This document shows, piece by piece, positions 32,715 through 43,037 of a stretch of DNA of 43,037 nucleotides. Under the pieces are notes generated by a model. That model was not told the DNA's origin. It ran no database searches and worked only from the letters and a program-made list of their open reading frames with translations. The stretch covers positions 1 to 43,037 of the forward strand of contig DASZOV010000006.1 of the NCBI GenBank assembly GCA_035550595.1, written 5' to 3'. This stretch comes from CALFMR01 sp035550595. GTDB taxonomy: Bacteria > Acidobacteriota > Vicinamibacteria > Vicinamibacterales > SCN-69-37. Within the stretch, counting starts at the first letter, position 1. Each line of letters opens with the position of its first letter. The translations under genes and the position numbers were made by a program.

Positions 32715-33824
32715 ATGCCCCTGCCCAGTACGGAACGCCTGCTGCTCGGTCCCGGACCGTCGCCCGTCTCGCCGCGCGTGATGCGCGCGCTCAGCGCGCC
32801 GTCGCGTTCGCACCTCGATCCCGAGATGGTGCCTCTCCTGGACGACATCCGCAATCGGCTCTCACGCGTGTTCCGCGCCGGCGAGGGCGCCGTCACCCTG
32901 GCCGTCTCCGGCACCGGCACGGCCGCCATGGAGACCGCCATCGCCAACATCACCGAACCCGGCCGGCGCGCGCTCGTCGTCGTGACGGGCTACTTCGGCG
33001 AACGTCTCGTGACGATGCTGGGACGCTACGGCGCAATCGTCGAGCGCGTGGACGGGGAATGGGGGCGCGCGATCGATCCCGCGCGTGTGTCCGAAGCGTT
33101 GTCCCGCGGCCATTTCGACCTGGTGGCCGTGGTCCACGCCGAGACGTCGACCGGCGTCTGCAATCCGCTCGAAACGATCTCCCGCCTCGCGCGCGAGCAC
33201 GACGCGCTCACGCTCGTCGACGCGGTGACGTCCTTCGGCGCCATGCCGCTCGAGATCGGGGCGTGGGGCGTCGATGTCTGCTATTCCTGCTCACAGAAAG
33301 GGCTTGGCGCGCCGTCAGGACTGTCGCCTGTCACCTTCTCGGCCCGCGCGCTCGACCGTCTCGTCGCCTGTCGCAGCTTCTACTTCGATCTGAATCTCCT
33401 CGTCGATTTCTGGGTACGTCGCAAGTATCACCACACGATTTCCGCCCCGCTCGTCTACGCGCTCGACGCGGCGTTGGAAGAAGTCGAAGCGGAAGGTCTC
33501 GACGCGCGGTGGCAACGGCATGCCTCGGTCCATGAGGCGTTCGTCCGGGCGCTCGACGGCCTGGGACTGTCGCTGCTGCCACCGCTAGGCGAGCGGCTGT
33601 GGAGCCTGAACGCCGTGCGCGTGCCCGATGGCGTCGAGGAAGCGGCGGTCCGCAAGCGCCTGCTCGATCGACAGAACATCGAGATCGGCGCCGGCCTCGG
33701 TCCACTCGCGGGCCGGATCTGGCGCATCGGTCTCATGGGATCGGGCGCGACGCTCGAGAACGTGTCCCGGCTGTCGGACGCGCTGGCTGAAGCGCTCGCG
33801 GGCGCGGGTCAGCCCGCCCGATAG
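32715..33824 (+). CDS. Class V aminotransferase (alanine/serine--glyoxylate aminotransferase-like)
   Basis: 369 residues. AGGAGA (32704-32709) precedes the ATG. The fold-type I PLP enzyme starts LLLGPGPSPVSPRVMRALSAPSRSHLDPEMV, typical of alanine/serine-glyoxylate aminotransferases. SGTGTAAMETAI binds the cofactor phosphate. VDAVTSFGAMPLEIGAWGVDVCYSCSQKGLG carries the PLP Asp and the Schiff-base Lys195. The C-terminal WRIGLMGSGAT is also conserved. It probably transaminates between an amino acid (serine or alanine) and glyoxylate or pyruvate. The precise substrate cannot be set from sequence. It is followed after 48 bases by an unrelated M48 protease gene with its own strong ribosome site. 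Confidence 0.93.
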   Translation: MPLPSTERLLLGPGPSPVSPRVMRALSAPSRSHLDPEMVPLLDDIRNRLSRVFRAGEGAVTLAVSGTGTAAMETAIANITEPGRRALVVVTGYFGERLVTMLGRYGAIVERVDGEWGRAIDPARVSEALSRGHFDLVAVVHAETSTGVCNPLETISRLAREHDALTLVDAVTSFGAMPLEIGAWGVDVCYSCSQKGLGAPSGLSPVTFSARALDRLVACRSFYFDLNLLVDFWVRRKYHHTISAPLVYALDAALEEVEAEGLDARWQRHASVHEAFVRALDGLGLSLLPPLGERLWSLNAVRVPDGVEEAAVRKRLLDRQNIEIGAGLGPLAGRIWRIGLMGSGATLENVSRLSDALAEALAGAGQPAR

Positions 33825-33872
33825 GTCGGCCGGCGCGAGAGCGTAGAGGTGACCGGAGAATCAGGAGGCCCC

Positions 33873-35294
33873 ATGAAGGCGCTGTGGATGCTGCTCGCGG
33901 CCGTCATCGTGTGGGGATGTGCCACGAACCCGGCGACGGGACAACGGCAGATCATCCTCATGTCCGAGCAGGAGGAAATTCAGCTCGGACGGCAGTCGGA
34001 CGCCGAAGTGCGCCAGCAGATGGGGCTGTACCAGGACCCCGCGCTGCAACAGTACATCCGCGGCATCGGCGCACGTCTCGCGCGCCAGGCCCATCGTCCC
34101 AATCTGCCCTGGACGTTCGCGGTCGTCGATGAGCCGGCGGTGAACGCGTTCGCGCTGCCCGGCGGATTCGTCTACATCACGCGCGGCATCCTGCCGTTCC
34201 TGCGCAACGAGGCGGAGCTCGCCGCCGTGATGGGCCACGAAGTCGGCCACGTCGACGCACGACATTCCGCTCAGCAATATTCGACGCAGACGTTGGCCGG
34301 CGGCGGACTCGCCGTGCTCGGCATCTTCGTGCCGCAGACCCGTCCCGCGCAGGGATTGGCGAGCGCCGGCCTGAACGCGATGTTCCTCAAGTTCAGCCGT
34401 GAAGACGAACTGCAGGCCGATCAGCTCGGCGTGGGCTACGCCTCGAAGGCCGGCTGGGATCCGCAAGGCATGCCGGGCCTGCTCGGCACGCTTGCACGGC
34501 TGGACTCGGCGACTGGCTCGAGTCGCGGCGTGCCGAACTGGGCGCTCACGCATCCGCCCGCGGCCGATCGCGTCGCGAAGGTCCAGGCGGCTGTCGCCGC
34601 GGTACCCGCTGGCGGGACGACGAATCCCACTACGCTCGAGCAGCACATCGACGGCCTCGTCTTCGGTGACAGCCGCGAGAAGGGCATCGTGCGCGGGACC
34701 GAGTTCCTTCATCCGATCCTGCGTTTCGCCGTGCGGTTCCCCGACGGGTGGGACGTGCAGAACGGCGAGGAGCAGGTCGTCGCGCAACCGGCGGGGCAGA
34801 CCAACCGCGTCATGCTCCTGCAGGTGACCGACGCGTCCGGGTCGCTGTCCCAACTCGCCTCCCAACAGATGACGCAGGCTGGTTGGCGGCCTGCCGCGGG
34901 CGACGTGGCGCGCATCAACGGACTCGACGCGTATGTCGGCACCTATGACGGCGTCGTCGATCAAACGGCCGTGCGGCTGCGCGCGGCGCACGTGCGATCG
35001 GGATCGCACGTCTTCGTCATCGCCGGGCTGGCTCCCACGGCGGAATTCGCCGCGGCCGAGCCGGTGTTCGCCGCGGCCATCCGGACGTTCCGATCGCTCA
35101 GCGCGGAGGAGGCCAACCGGATTCAACCGGATCGCGTCGATTTCCACGTGGTGCGGAACGGCGAGACGTGGGACTCGCTCGCGCGCGAGGCGGGCGGCGC
35201 CGTGAAGGCGTCGACGCTCGCGATCATGAACGGCCGCGATCCCGGCAGTGCCCCGCGCGCGGGGGAACGCGTCCGCGTCGTCGTCGCTGAGTGA
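33873..35294 (+). CDS. M48-family metalloprotease lipoprotein with LysM-like C-terminus
   Basis: 473 residues from the ATG at 33873, with AGGAGG at 33863-33868; a GTG at 33849 extends the frame but lacks support. The signal ends in VIVWGC (Cys18), a likely lipoprotein site. The protease has HEVGH at 122-126 and the third zinc ligand in SREDELQADQLG, the M48/BepA arrangement. Residues about 265-415 form a PsbP/MOG1-like region (FAVRFPDGWDVQNGEEQVVAQP). The last 60 resemble a LysM module (VVRNGETWDSLAREAGGAVKASTLAIMNGRDP), which could bind peptidoglycan. Such proteases police outer-membrane protein assembly. The stop overlaps the GTG of mtgA (GTGA at 35291), so the two are coupled. Confidence 0.93.
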   Translation: MKALWMLLAAVIVWGCATNPATGQRQIILMSEQEEIQLGRQSDAEVRQQMGLYQDPALQQYIRGIGARLARQAHRPNLPWTFAVVDEPAVNAFALPGGFVYITRGILPFLRNEAELAAVMGHEVGHVDARHSAQQYSTQTLAGGGLAVLGIFVPQTRPAQGLASAGLNAMFLKFSREDELQADQLGVGYASKAGWDPQGMPGLLGTLARLDSATGSSRGVPNWALTHPPAADRVAKVQAAVAAVPAGGTTNPTTLEQHIDGLVFGDSREKGIVRGTEFLHPILRFAVRFPDGWDVQNGEEQVVAQPAGQTNRVMLLQVTDASGSLSQLASQQMTQAGWRPAAGDVARINGLDAYVGTYDGVVDQTAVRLRAAHVRSGSHVFVIAGLAPTAEFAAAEPVFAAAIRTFRSLSAEEANRIQPDRVDFHVVRNGETWDSLAREAGGAVKASTLAIMNGRDPGSAPRAGERVRVVVAE

Positions 35295-36100
35295 CACGCG
35301 TGGCGACACGGCGGCGCGTGTGGCCGATCGTCGGCCGCGCCCTGGTCGGGGCCGCAGCGGCAGGTTTCGCCTGTCTGTCGTACTCGTGGTTCTGCCTGCC
35401 CGACGTCCGGCCGCTCATCCGTCAGAATCCGACGAGCACGTCGTTCATGCGTCTGCGCGCGGCCGAAGCGGTGCGCGCGCACCGGCCCGTACGTCCCGCG
35501 CAGCGGTGGGTCTCTTACAGCCGCATCTCTCCGCTGCTCTCGCGTGCGGTGCTCGTCGCCGAGGACGCACGCTTCTGGTCGCACGACGGCGTGGATCTCG
35601 ACGAGATCCAGGAGTCGATCGAGATCGACTGGACGCGAGGACGATTCACGCGCGGCGGCTCGACGATCACGCAGCAGCTCGCGAAGAACCTCTACCTGAC
35701 GCCGTCGCGCAATCCGTACCGCAAACTCGTGGAGCTGATGATCGCGCGCCGGCTCGAGGCAGAACTGTCCAAGGCGCGAATCCTCGAGCTCTACTTGAAC
35801 GTCATCGAGTGGGGAGACAACGTCTGGGGCGCCGAGGCGGCCGCGCGCGCGTACTTTCACGTCTCGTCGGCCGATGTGACGGCGCCCGAGGCCGCGCTGC
35901 TCGCCGCAGCGATCATCAATCCGCGCCGCTACAGCCCCGCGCATCCCAACGCGCGGCTGCGACGCCGGCAACAGATGATCCTCGGACGTATGGGCGCCGT
36001 GACGCCGCCCGCGCCCATCGCGCCCGCGACGGATACGCCAGCGATCATCGATCCGCCCATCGCGCCCGTGCCCTTGCCACTCCCTCCCGCGCGGCCGTGA
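35291..36100 (+). CDS. mtgA: Monofunctional biosynthetic peptidoglycan transglycosylase
   Basis: 269 residues from a GTG overlapping the M48 stop. One N-terminal transmembrane helix (about 14-33: VGRALVGAAAAGFACLSYSW) anchors a GT51 domain. The catalytic Glu91 is in LVAEDARFWSHDGVD. Other signatures are RGGSTITQQLAKNLYLTPSRNPYRKLVEL, ELYLNVIEWGDNVWGAEAAARAYF and LAAAIINPRRYSP. It polymerises lipid II into glycan strands without a transpeptidase domain. The last 35 residues are a Pro/Ala-rich tail (PPAPIAPATDTPAII...PVPLPLPPARP) that is unusual for MtgA and may bind partners. It ends 12 bases before the stop of the convergent NlpC/P60 gene. Confidence 0.94.
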   Translation: MTRVATRRRVWPIVGRALVGAAAAGFACLSYSWFCLPDVRPLIRQNPTSTSFMRLRAAEAVRAHRPVRPAQRWVSYSRISPLLSRAVLVAEDARFWSHDGVDLDEIQESIEIDWTRGRFTRGGSTITQQLAKNLYLTPSRNPYRKLVELMIARRLEAELSKARILELYLNVIEWGDNVWGAEAAARAYFHVSSADVTAPEAALLAAAIINPRRYSPAHPNARLRRRQQMILGRMGAVTPPAPIAPATDTPAIIDPPIAPVPLPLPPARP

Positions 36101-36112
36101 CTCGGCTGCGCG

Positions 36113-36652
36113 TTACGGTGAGGATGGCAGCGAGGCCACGCGGCGCGCGCCCTTGAAGCGTTGACGCCAATACCGCGTGTCGAAGCGCTCCACGCGCACG
36201 ACGCTGCCTGAATCGGGCGCGTGGACGAACGTCGTCGCGTCGATGGCGAGGCCGACATGTGACGCGCCGCGCGTCACCGTCGAGAAGAACACGAGATCGC
36301 CCGGCTGAATGTCGTCGCGATCCACGTGCTCGCCGACGTCGTATTGCTCCGCGACGGTGCGGGGCAGTTCGATGCCCTGCTGCTCGTACGCGTAGCGCAC
36401 GAGTCCGCTGCAGTCGAAGCCCGACGCCGGGCTGTCGCCGCCGAGTTGATAGGGCACGCCGCGCTCGGTCAGCGCAATCGCCAGCGCCGCCGATGCGATC
36501 GCCGCGTGCTCGGCCGCGTGGACGGACCATTCGGCCACGGGCGCGCCTGGAAACGGCGTGGGACCGGCAACGGTCGCCCCGGATGCGCAGGCGCCCGACC
36601 ACACCGTAGCGGCCAGACATCCACAGAGCGCGGCGAGCCGAACATCCCTCAC
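36113..36652 (-). CDS. NlpC/P60 cysteine peptidase lipoprotein
   Basis: 179 residues from a GTG with AGGTGA upstream. The N-terminus (LAALCGCLAATVWSGAC) ends in a probable lipobox with Cys22. The NlpC/P60 domain spans about 55-170. The catalytic Cys81 is in SGFDCSGLVRYAY, with His132 (ASHVGLAI) and His144 (TFVHAPDSG) completing the triad; DIQPGDLVFFS is the usual core strand. These enzymes cut gamma-D-glutamyl-diaminopimelate bonds in cell wall stem peptides. It faces mtgA, so peptidoglycan synthesis and hydrolysis genes are adjacent. Confidence 0.93.
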   Translation of the reverse strand: MRDVRLAALCGCLAATVWSGACASGATVAGPTPFPGAPVAEWSVHAAEHAAIASAALAIALTERGVPYQLGGDSPASGFDCSGLVRYAYEQQGIELPRTVAEQYDVGEHVDRDDIQPGDLVFFSTVTRGASHVGLAIDATTFVHAPDSGSVVRVERFDTRYWRQRFKGARRVASLPSSP

Positions 36653-36791
36653 GGCTTCACCTATCGGTCGCGGCGCCGGCCTGCGCCAGCCGCTAGGGAG
36701 TCGGCCGGCAAGGCCGTCACGGTCCGACAGGATCCGCGCGTCATCGATCTCTCTAAGTCCATGATGCGATTGATCTTATGCCTGCAAATCC

Positions 36792-36820
36792 TTGACACGT
36801 TCGCGCATTCCAGCGACAAT
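36792..36820 (+). promoter_or_regulatory. Sigma-70-type promoter of the HNH gene
   Basis: A perfect -35 TTGACA (36792-36797) is followed after exactly 17 bases by GACAAT (36815-36820), four of six -10 positions. The expected start of transcription, near 36827, is only about six bases before the ATG at 36833. The mRNA would be almost leaderless, which fits the lack of a ribosome site. It is the best -35/-10 pair I found in the window. Confidence 0.65.
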
Positions 36821-36832
36821 GACGCGCGGGCC

Positions 36833-37366
36833 ATGGAACAGACTCTGCTGCTCAACGCCACGTATGAGCCTCTGCGGGTCGTGCACTGGCAGAAGGCGAT
36901 CACGCTCTGGGCTCAGGGCAAGGTCGAGATCGTCGCCTCGTACGAGCGCGAGATCCGCTCGGTGTCGTTCAACATCCGCCTGCCCTCGGTGATTCGCCTC
37001 CTGCGGCGCATCAGAATCCGCCGCGCCGTCGAGTACGTGCCGTTCTCCCGGGCCAACATCTACGCGCGTGACGATCATCGCTGCCAGTATTGCGGCGGAT
37101 CGTTCCCGACCGCCGATCTCACCTTCGATCACGTGAGACCAGTCGCGCAGGGCGGCCGCAAGGACTGGGAGAACATCGTCACCTGCTGCGTGGCGTGCAA
37201 TCGCCGGAAGGGCGGACGCACGCCCGAACAGGCCGGCATGCACCTCATTCGCCATCCGCGACGGCCCGATCGCGCACCGGCGATTCGTATCACGTTCGGG
37301 CTCCGCAACGCGCCGGAAAGCTGGCGCGACTACGTCTACTGGAACGTCGAGCTCGACGACGTGTAG
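36833..37366 (+). CDS. HNH endonuclease
   Basis: 177 residues. The N-terminus MEQTLLLNATYEPLRVVHWQKAITLWAQGKVEIV is the standard start of the widespread stand-alone bacterial HNH family, so the longer upstream frame is rejected. The HNH module spans about 78-130. Cys84 and Cys87 (CQYC) with Cys119 and Cys122 (CCVAC) form a zinc site. FDHVRP (His100), Asn114 (WENIV) and CNRRKGGRTP complete the metal-dependent nuclease core. The cellular role of this common housekeeping-like family is not established. The SMP-30/NHL gene starts seven bases after its stop, so they probably share a transcript. Confidence 0.92.
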   Translation: MEQTLLLNATYEPLRVVHWQKAITLWAQGKVEIVASYEREIRSVSFNIRLPSVIRLLRRIRIRRAVEYVPFSRANIYARDDHRCQYCGGSFPTADLTFDHVRPVAQGGRKDWENIVTCCVACNRRKGGRTPEQAGMHLIRHPRRPDRAPAIRITFGLRNAPESWRDYVYWNVELDDV

Positions 37367-37373
37367 AGGTTTC

Positions 37374-38390
37374 GTGGCCGAGGCGACCGCCGCCATTTCT
37401 CCCCGCTGGGCGGCGCCCGGTGGCAGGCTCACGCTCGACGGCGGGCCGTTTCCTCCTGGCGTAGATGGACCGCCGCACGTCTCGATCGGTGGACATCCGG
37501 CGCACGTGCTCACGGCGTCGGCCCATCGCCTTCGCGTGATCGTGCCGCACGGACCGTCCGGCGACGCCGACGTCCTCGTCGAGGGGAGCGATCGCGTCGT
37601 CGGCACGGTTCGCGTGGCGGCGCCGCTCGCGACGGGCATCCATCAGGTCGACAGCCCGGCCTTCGATGGTCTCGGCCGGCTGTACGCGACGCAAAGCGGC
37701 GGCCGCGGCGTCAACGTACCGGTGCCGCTCTACCGGATCGATCGGCAGGGTGCGCGCGAGCCCGTGGCCGTCGCCATCCACAACCCGACGTCGATCGCGC
37801 TCGGGCCCGATGGCGCGATGTACATCTCGAGCCGATTCGAGCACGCCGTCTATCGACTCACGCCCGACGATCGGGCCGAGATGTACGCCTCTGAGCTGGG
37901 CGTGCCGACGGGCGTCGCGTTCGGTCCCGACGGGGCGCTGTTCGTCGGCGACCGATCCGGTTCGATCTTCCGCGTCTCGCCTCGTCGCGAGGTCGAGACC
38001 TTCGCCACGCTGCCGGCGAGCGTCGCGGCCTTTCACCTGGCGTTCGGTCCGCGTGGGGATTTGTATGTCTCGGCGCCGACGCTCGCCTCGCACGATCCCA
38101 TCTATCGCATCGCGCCCGATCGCACGGTCGACGTGTTCCGTGATGGATTCGGCCGCCCGCAGGGGCTGGCCTTCGACCAGACGGGCGATCTCTATGTCGT
38201 CGATGCCTTGGCCGGCGCGGCGGGCCTGTACCGCGTTCGCGCCGACGATCCGACGGCACCGCCCGAATTGGTTCTCAGCGCGCCCGCGCTCGTCGGCGTC
38301 GCCATCGATCCGCACGGCGGTCTGGTCATGGCTTCGAACGACGTGATCTGGCGTCTCGATGTTCCGCTTCAGCCTCTCGCACGGACCTGA
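37374..38390 (+). CDS. SMP-30/NHL-type beta-propeller protein with N-terminal IPT/TIG-like domain
   Basis: 338 residues from a GTG, with AGAGG about five bases upstream. Residues 1-85 look like an IPT/TIG immunoglobulin-like domain (ISPRWAAPGGRLTLDGGPFPPG...RLRVIVPHGPSGDADVLVEG). From about 90 on there are five or six repeated propeller blades: DSPAFDGLGRLYATQSGG, NPTSIALGPDGAMYIS, VPTGVAFGPDGALFVGD, FHLAFGPRGDLYVS, RPQGLAFDQTGDLYVVD and VGVAIDPHGGLVMAS. The fold is that of gluconolactonase/SMP-30 and NHL proteins. No signal peptide is seen, so it may be cytoplasmic. The ligand is unknown. Confidence 0.87.
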   Translation: MAEATAAISPRWAAPGGRLTLDGGPFPPGVDGPPHVSIGGHPAHVLTASAHRLRVIVPHGPSGDADVLVEGSDRVVGTVRVAAPLATGIHQVDSPAFDGLGRLYATQSGGRGVNVPVPLYRIDRQGAREPVAVAIHNPTSIALGPDGAMYISSRFEHAVYRLTPDDRAEMYASELGVPTGVAFGPDGALFVGDRSGSIFRVSPRREVETFATLPASVAAFHLAFGPRGDLYVSAPTLASHDPIYRIAPDRTVDVFRDGFGRPQGLAFDQTGDLYVVDALAGAAGLYRVRADDPTAPPELVLSAPALVGVAIDPHGGLVMASNDVIWRLDVPLQPLART

Positions 38391-38411
38391 CGGCCACCGC
38401 GGGATCCGCGC

Positions 38412-39914
38412 GTGAATCTCTTCCGCATCAAGCGCGTGGACGCCGTCGCCGGCATGGCGGATGGCGAGACGCTCGCGCGCGTGCTCGGCGCAGGCGATTT
38501 GATTCTATTGGGCATTGGCGCCGTCATCGGCGCCGGTATTTTCGGCGCCATCGGCACGGCCGCGGCGGGGCAGACGCTCGCCGACGGCACGGTCGTGCGA
38601 CTGGGCGCGGGACCGGCGCTCGTCTGGTCGTTTCTGCTGCTCGGCGGCGCGTGCGCGCTGGCCGGCCTCTGCTACGCCGAGCTCGCCGCGATGATTCCGC
38701 AAGCCGGCAGCGCGTATGCCTACACGTACGCCACGCTCGGCGAGATCGTGGCGTGGATTGTCGGCTGGGACCTCGTGCTCGAGTACGCGGTCGGCAACGT
38801 CGCCGTCGCGATCTCGTGGGCCGACTACGTGAAAACGCTGTTGGCCGGCCTCGGCTGGACGCTGCCTGCCTGGCTCTCGACCGGCTATCGAACCGCGCTC
38901 CTCAGCGCGGACCCGAGCGTCCACGGCGTCATTGCAACCGCGCCGCGGTTCGCCGGCGTGCCCATCGTGCTGAATCTGCCGGCCGTCGTTATCGTGGCGG
39001 TCATCACGTGGTTGCTGCTGCGAGGCGCGAAGGAGAGCGCGCGCGTCAACGCGTGGCTCGTCGCGGTCAAGCTCGCCGCGCTCGCGATCTTCGTCGGCGT
39101 CGGCCTCTTCAACCTGCACCGCGAGAACTACACGCCCTTCGCGCCGAACGGCTTCGCGGGTATTCATCAAGGCGCGGCGATCGTGTTCTTCGCTTACATC
39201 GGCTTCGACGCGATTTCGACCGCGGGCGAGGAGACGATCAATCCACAGCGCAATCTGCCGATCGGGATCCTCGGCGGACTGGCGATCTGCACGGCCATCT
39301 ACATGATCGTCGGCGCCGTGCTGACCGGCATGGTGCCCTGGCGCACGCTTGGCGTCGCCGATCCGTTGGCGCAGGCGCTCGCGACCGCGGGCTACACGGG
39401 CGTGGGATGGGTCGTTGCGCTCGGCGCGGCCGTCTCGATGTCGGCCGTGCTGCTCGTGTTCCAGTACGGTCAGCCGCGCATTCTCTTCGCCATGGCGCGC
39501 GACGGCTTGCTGCCGGGATGGGCGGCTCGCGTCGATCCCGTGACGCGCATTCCGCGCACGACGACGTGGCTCACCGGTGTGGTCGTCGCGGTCGCGGCGG
39601 CCGTGGGAGATGCCGCTGAGACGTACGATCTCACCAACATCGGGACGCTGTTCGCGTTCGCGCTCGTCTGCGTCGGCGTGCTCGCGCTGCGTCTCCGTGA
39701 CCCGGACCGCCCACGTCCGTTCCGCGCGCCGCTGGTCTGGATCGTGGCGCCAGCCGGCGCGGCGGCCTGCCTGTTCGTGATGGCCGGTCTGCCGCGGGTC
39801 GCCTGGGAGCGCTTCTTCTGGTGGTTCATCGCGGGGCTCGTCGTCTATGCCGGATATGGCCGGCGGCGGTCGCGGCTGGCCTCGCCTGGCCACCGAACGG
39901 TCCATGTACAATGA
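38412..39914 (+). CDS. APC-superfamily amino acid permease (cationic amino acid transporter-like)
   Basis: 500 residues from a GTG without a good ribosome site. About twelve to fourteen transmembrane helices are visible. The first, GAGDLILLGIGAVIGAGIFGAIGTAA, holds the GxG-rich substrate loop of the APC fold. AELAAMIPQAGSAYAYTYATLGEIVAWIVGWDLVLEYAVGN and FFAYIGFDAISTAGEETINPQRNLPIGI are diagnostic of the CAT subgroup, whose members import amino acids in exchange with or together with protons. Substrate specificity is unknown. It lies 21 bases after the propeller gene and 43 bases before uvrA, probably the end of the HNH transcript. Confidence 0.94.
   Translation: MNLFRIKRVDAVAGMADGETLARVLGAGDLILLGIGAVIGAGIFGAIGTAAAGQTLADGTVVRLGAGPALVWSFLLLGGACALAGLCYAELAAMIPQAGSAYAYTYATLGEIVAWIVGWDLVLEYAVGNVAVAISWADYVKTLLAGLGWTLPAWLSTGYRTALLSADPSVHGVIATAPRFAGVPIVLNLPAVVIVAVITWLLLRGAKESARVNAWLVAVKLAALAIFVGVGLFNLHRENYTPFAPNGFAGIHQGAAIVFFAYIGFDAISTAGEETINPQRNLPIGILGGLAICTAIYMIVGAVLTGMVPWRTLGVADPLAQALATAGYTGVGWVVALGAAVSMSAVLLVFQYGQPRILFAMARDGLLPGWAARVDPVTRIPRTTTWLTGVVVAVAAAVGDAAETYDLTNIGTLFAFALVCVGVLALRLRDPDRPRPFRAPLVWIVAPAGAAACLFVMAGLPRVAWERFFWWFIAGLVVYAGYGRRRSRLASPGHRTVHVQ
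39907..39912 (+). promoter_or_regulatory. Candidate -10 box of uvrA
   Basis: TACAAT (five of six) lies 45 bases before the uvrA ATG, overlapping the end of the permease gene. No -35 and no LexA-type CTGT-N8-ACAG box are evident, so damage-inducible control is not supported by the sequence. Confidence 0.4.
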
Positions 39915-39957
39915 CTGGAGCAGGTCGGCGCCTCGGCGTTGACGTGCGCTCAGGCCC

Positions 39958-42798
<2,841 letters not shown>

Positions 42799-43037
42799 CA
42801 GGTGTGTCCTTCATGACACGCCAACGGCCCGGATATTGTGGTCGATATGACACGGTTCCCTCTCGAACGCCGGCATCATGGTCCGAGGGGGCGTATGAAT
42901 AAGTTGACTCAGATGAATGATTTACGAGAGTATCTGCCGGGCCGAAATGCTTTGGCAGCGTGATTGCTTAGAAAGAGTCGGCCGGAAGCGGCTCTATTGA
43001 TGGCAGCTCAACGCACCCTTCGCCGAATGGTCAACTG
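42799..43037. other. Non-coding tail after uvrA, AT-richer toward the end
   Basis: No convincing gene is visible. A 22-codon open frame (42895-42963), preceded by GAGGGGG, is too short to trust. An ATG at 43000 opens a frame that runs off the window after 12 codons, with only GGAAG as a weak ribosome site; it may be the start of the next gene. There is no terminator with a T-run after uvrA. Confidence 0.4.

Noticed and set aside
42895..42963. 22-codon open frame after uvrA with a purine-rich upstream site
   Set aside because: Too short and without any recognisable feature; it may be chance.

Overview
The window is a chromosomal stretch of a high-GC bacterium with strong codon-position GC bias, almost no intergenic space and many GTG or TTG starts. 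The gene set is a GMC dehydrogenase with a Gluconate_2-dh3 partner, a ThuA/beta-propeller/azurin giant protein, a subtilase with NTIVWG-type C-terminal repeats, TPR and sigma-54 regulators, and the MEP pathway. This is what I would expect from Acidobacteriota, perhaps class Vicinamibacteria; that placement is inference from gene style, not from a marker search. I see no tRNA, rRNA, CRISPR array, insertion sequence or prophage.

Layout. 0.3-2.7 kb: two-subunit periplasmic flavin dehydrogenase. 2.7-5.5 kb (minus): SAM methyltransferase, argininosuccinate synthase and a secreted helix-hairpin-helix protein with a clear terminator. 5.6-10.5 kb (plus): GDP-L-fucose synthase and a 1245-residue secreted ThuA/dehydrogenase-propeller/azurin fusion. 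10.5-13.4 kb (minus): a YjbQ-like protein followed by a GH15 glucoamylase/trehalase. 13.5-17.5 kb: a small cupredoxin lipoprotein, a small secreted protein, an RRM protein, and a translationally coupled pantothenate operon (DUF2520, panC, panB). 17.6-25.5 kb: secreted or envelope proteins of unknown role, a TPR lipoprotein coupled to a cyclophilin, and ispG.

25.5-32.2 kb (all minus) is the most unusual part: a subtilase ending in four near-identical 48-bp repeats, then a membrane HD-GYP-GAF protein, then a TPR/sigma-54 activator. The HD-GYP gene and the first third of the activator gene are visibly more AT-rich than everything around them, so the activator gene looks chimeric. About 0.5 kb of AT-richer non-coding DNA with an inverted repeat lies upstream of the protease. 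I treat this as the best candidate for an undescribed signalling/proteolysis module.

32.7-36.7 kb: class V aminotransferase, then envelope enzymes (M48 protease, MtgA, NlpC/P60). 36.8-42.8 kb: HNH nuclease with a near-leaderless consensus promoter, an SMP-30/NHL propeller, an amino acid permease and uvrA. The last 240 bases are non-coding or the edge of a further gene.

Functional links. The dehydrogenases and the two type 1 copper proteins suggest periplasmic sugar or alcohol oxidation with copper electron carriers. DUF2520-PanC-PanB probably make pantoate and pantothenate, with DUF2520 the likely ketopantoate reductase. M48, MtgA and NlpC/P60 act on the cell envelope.
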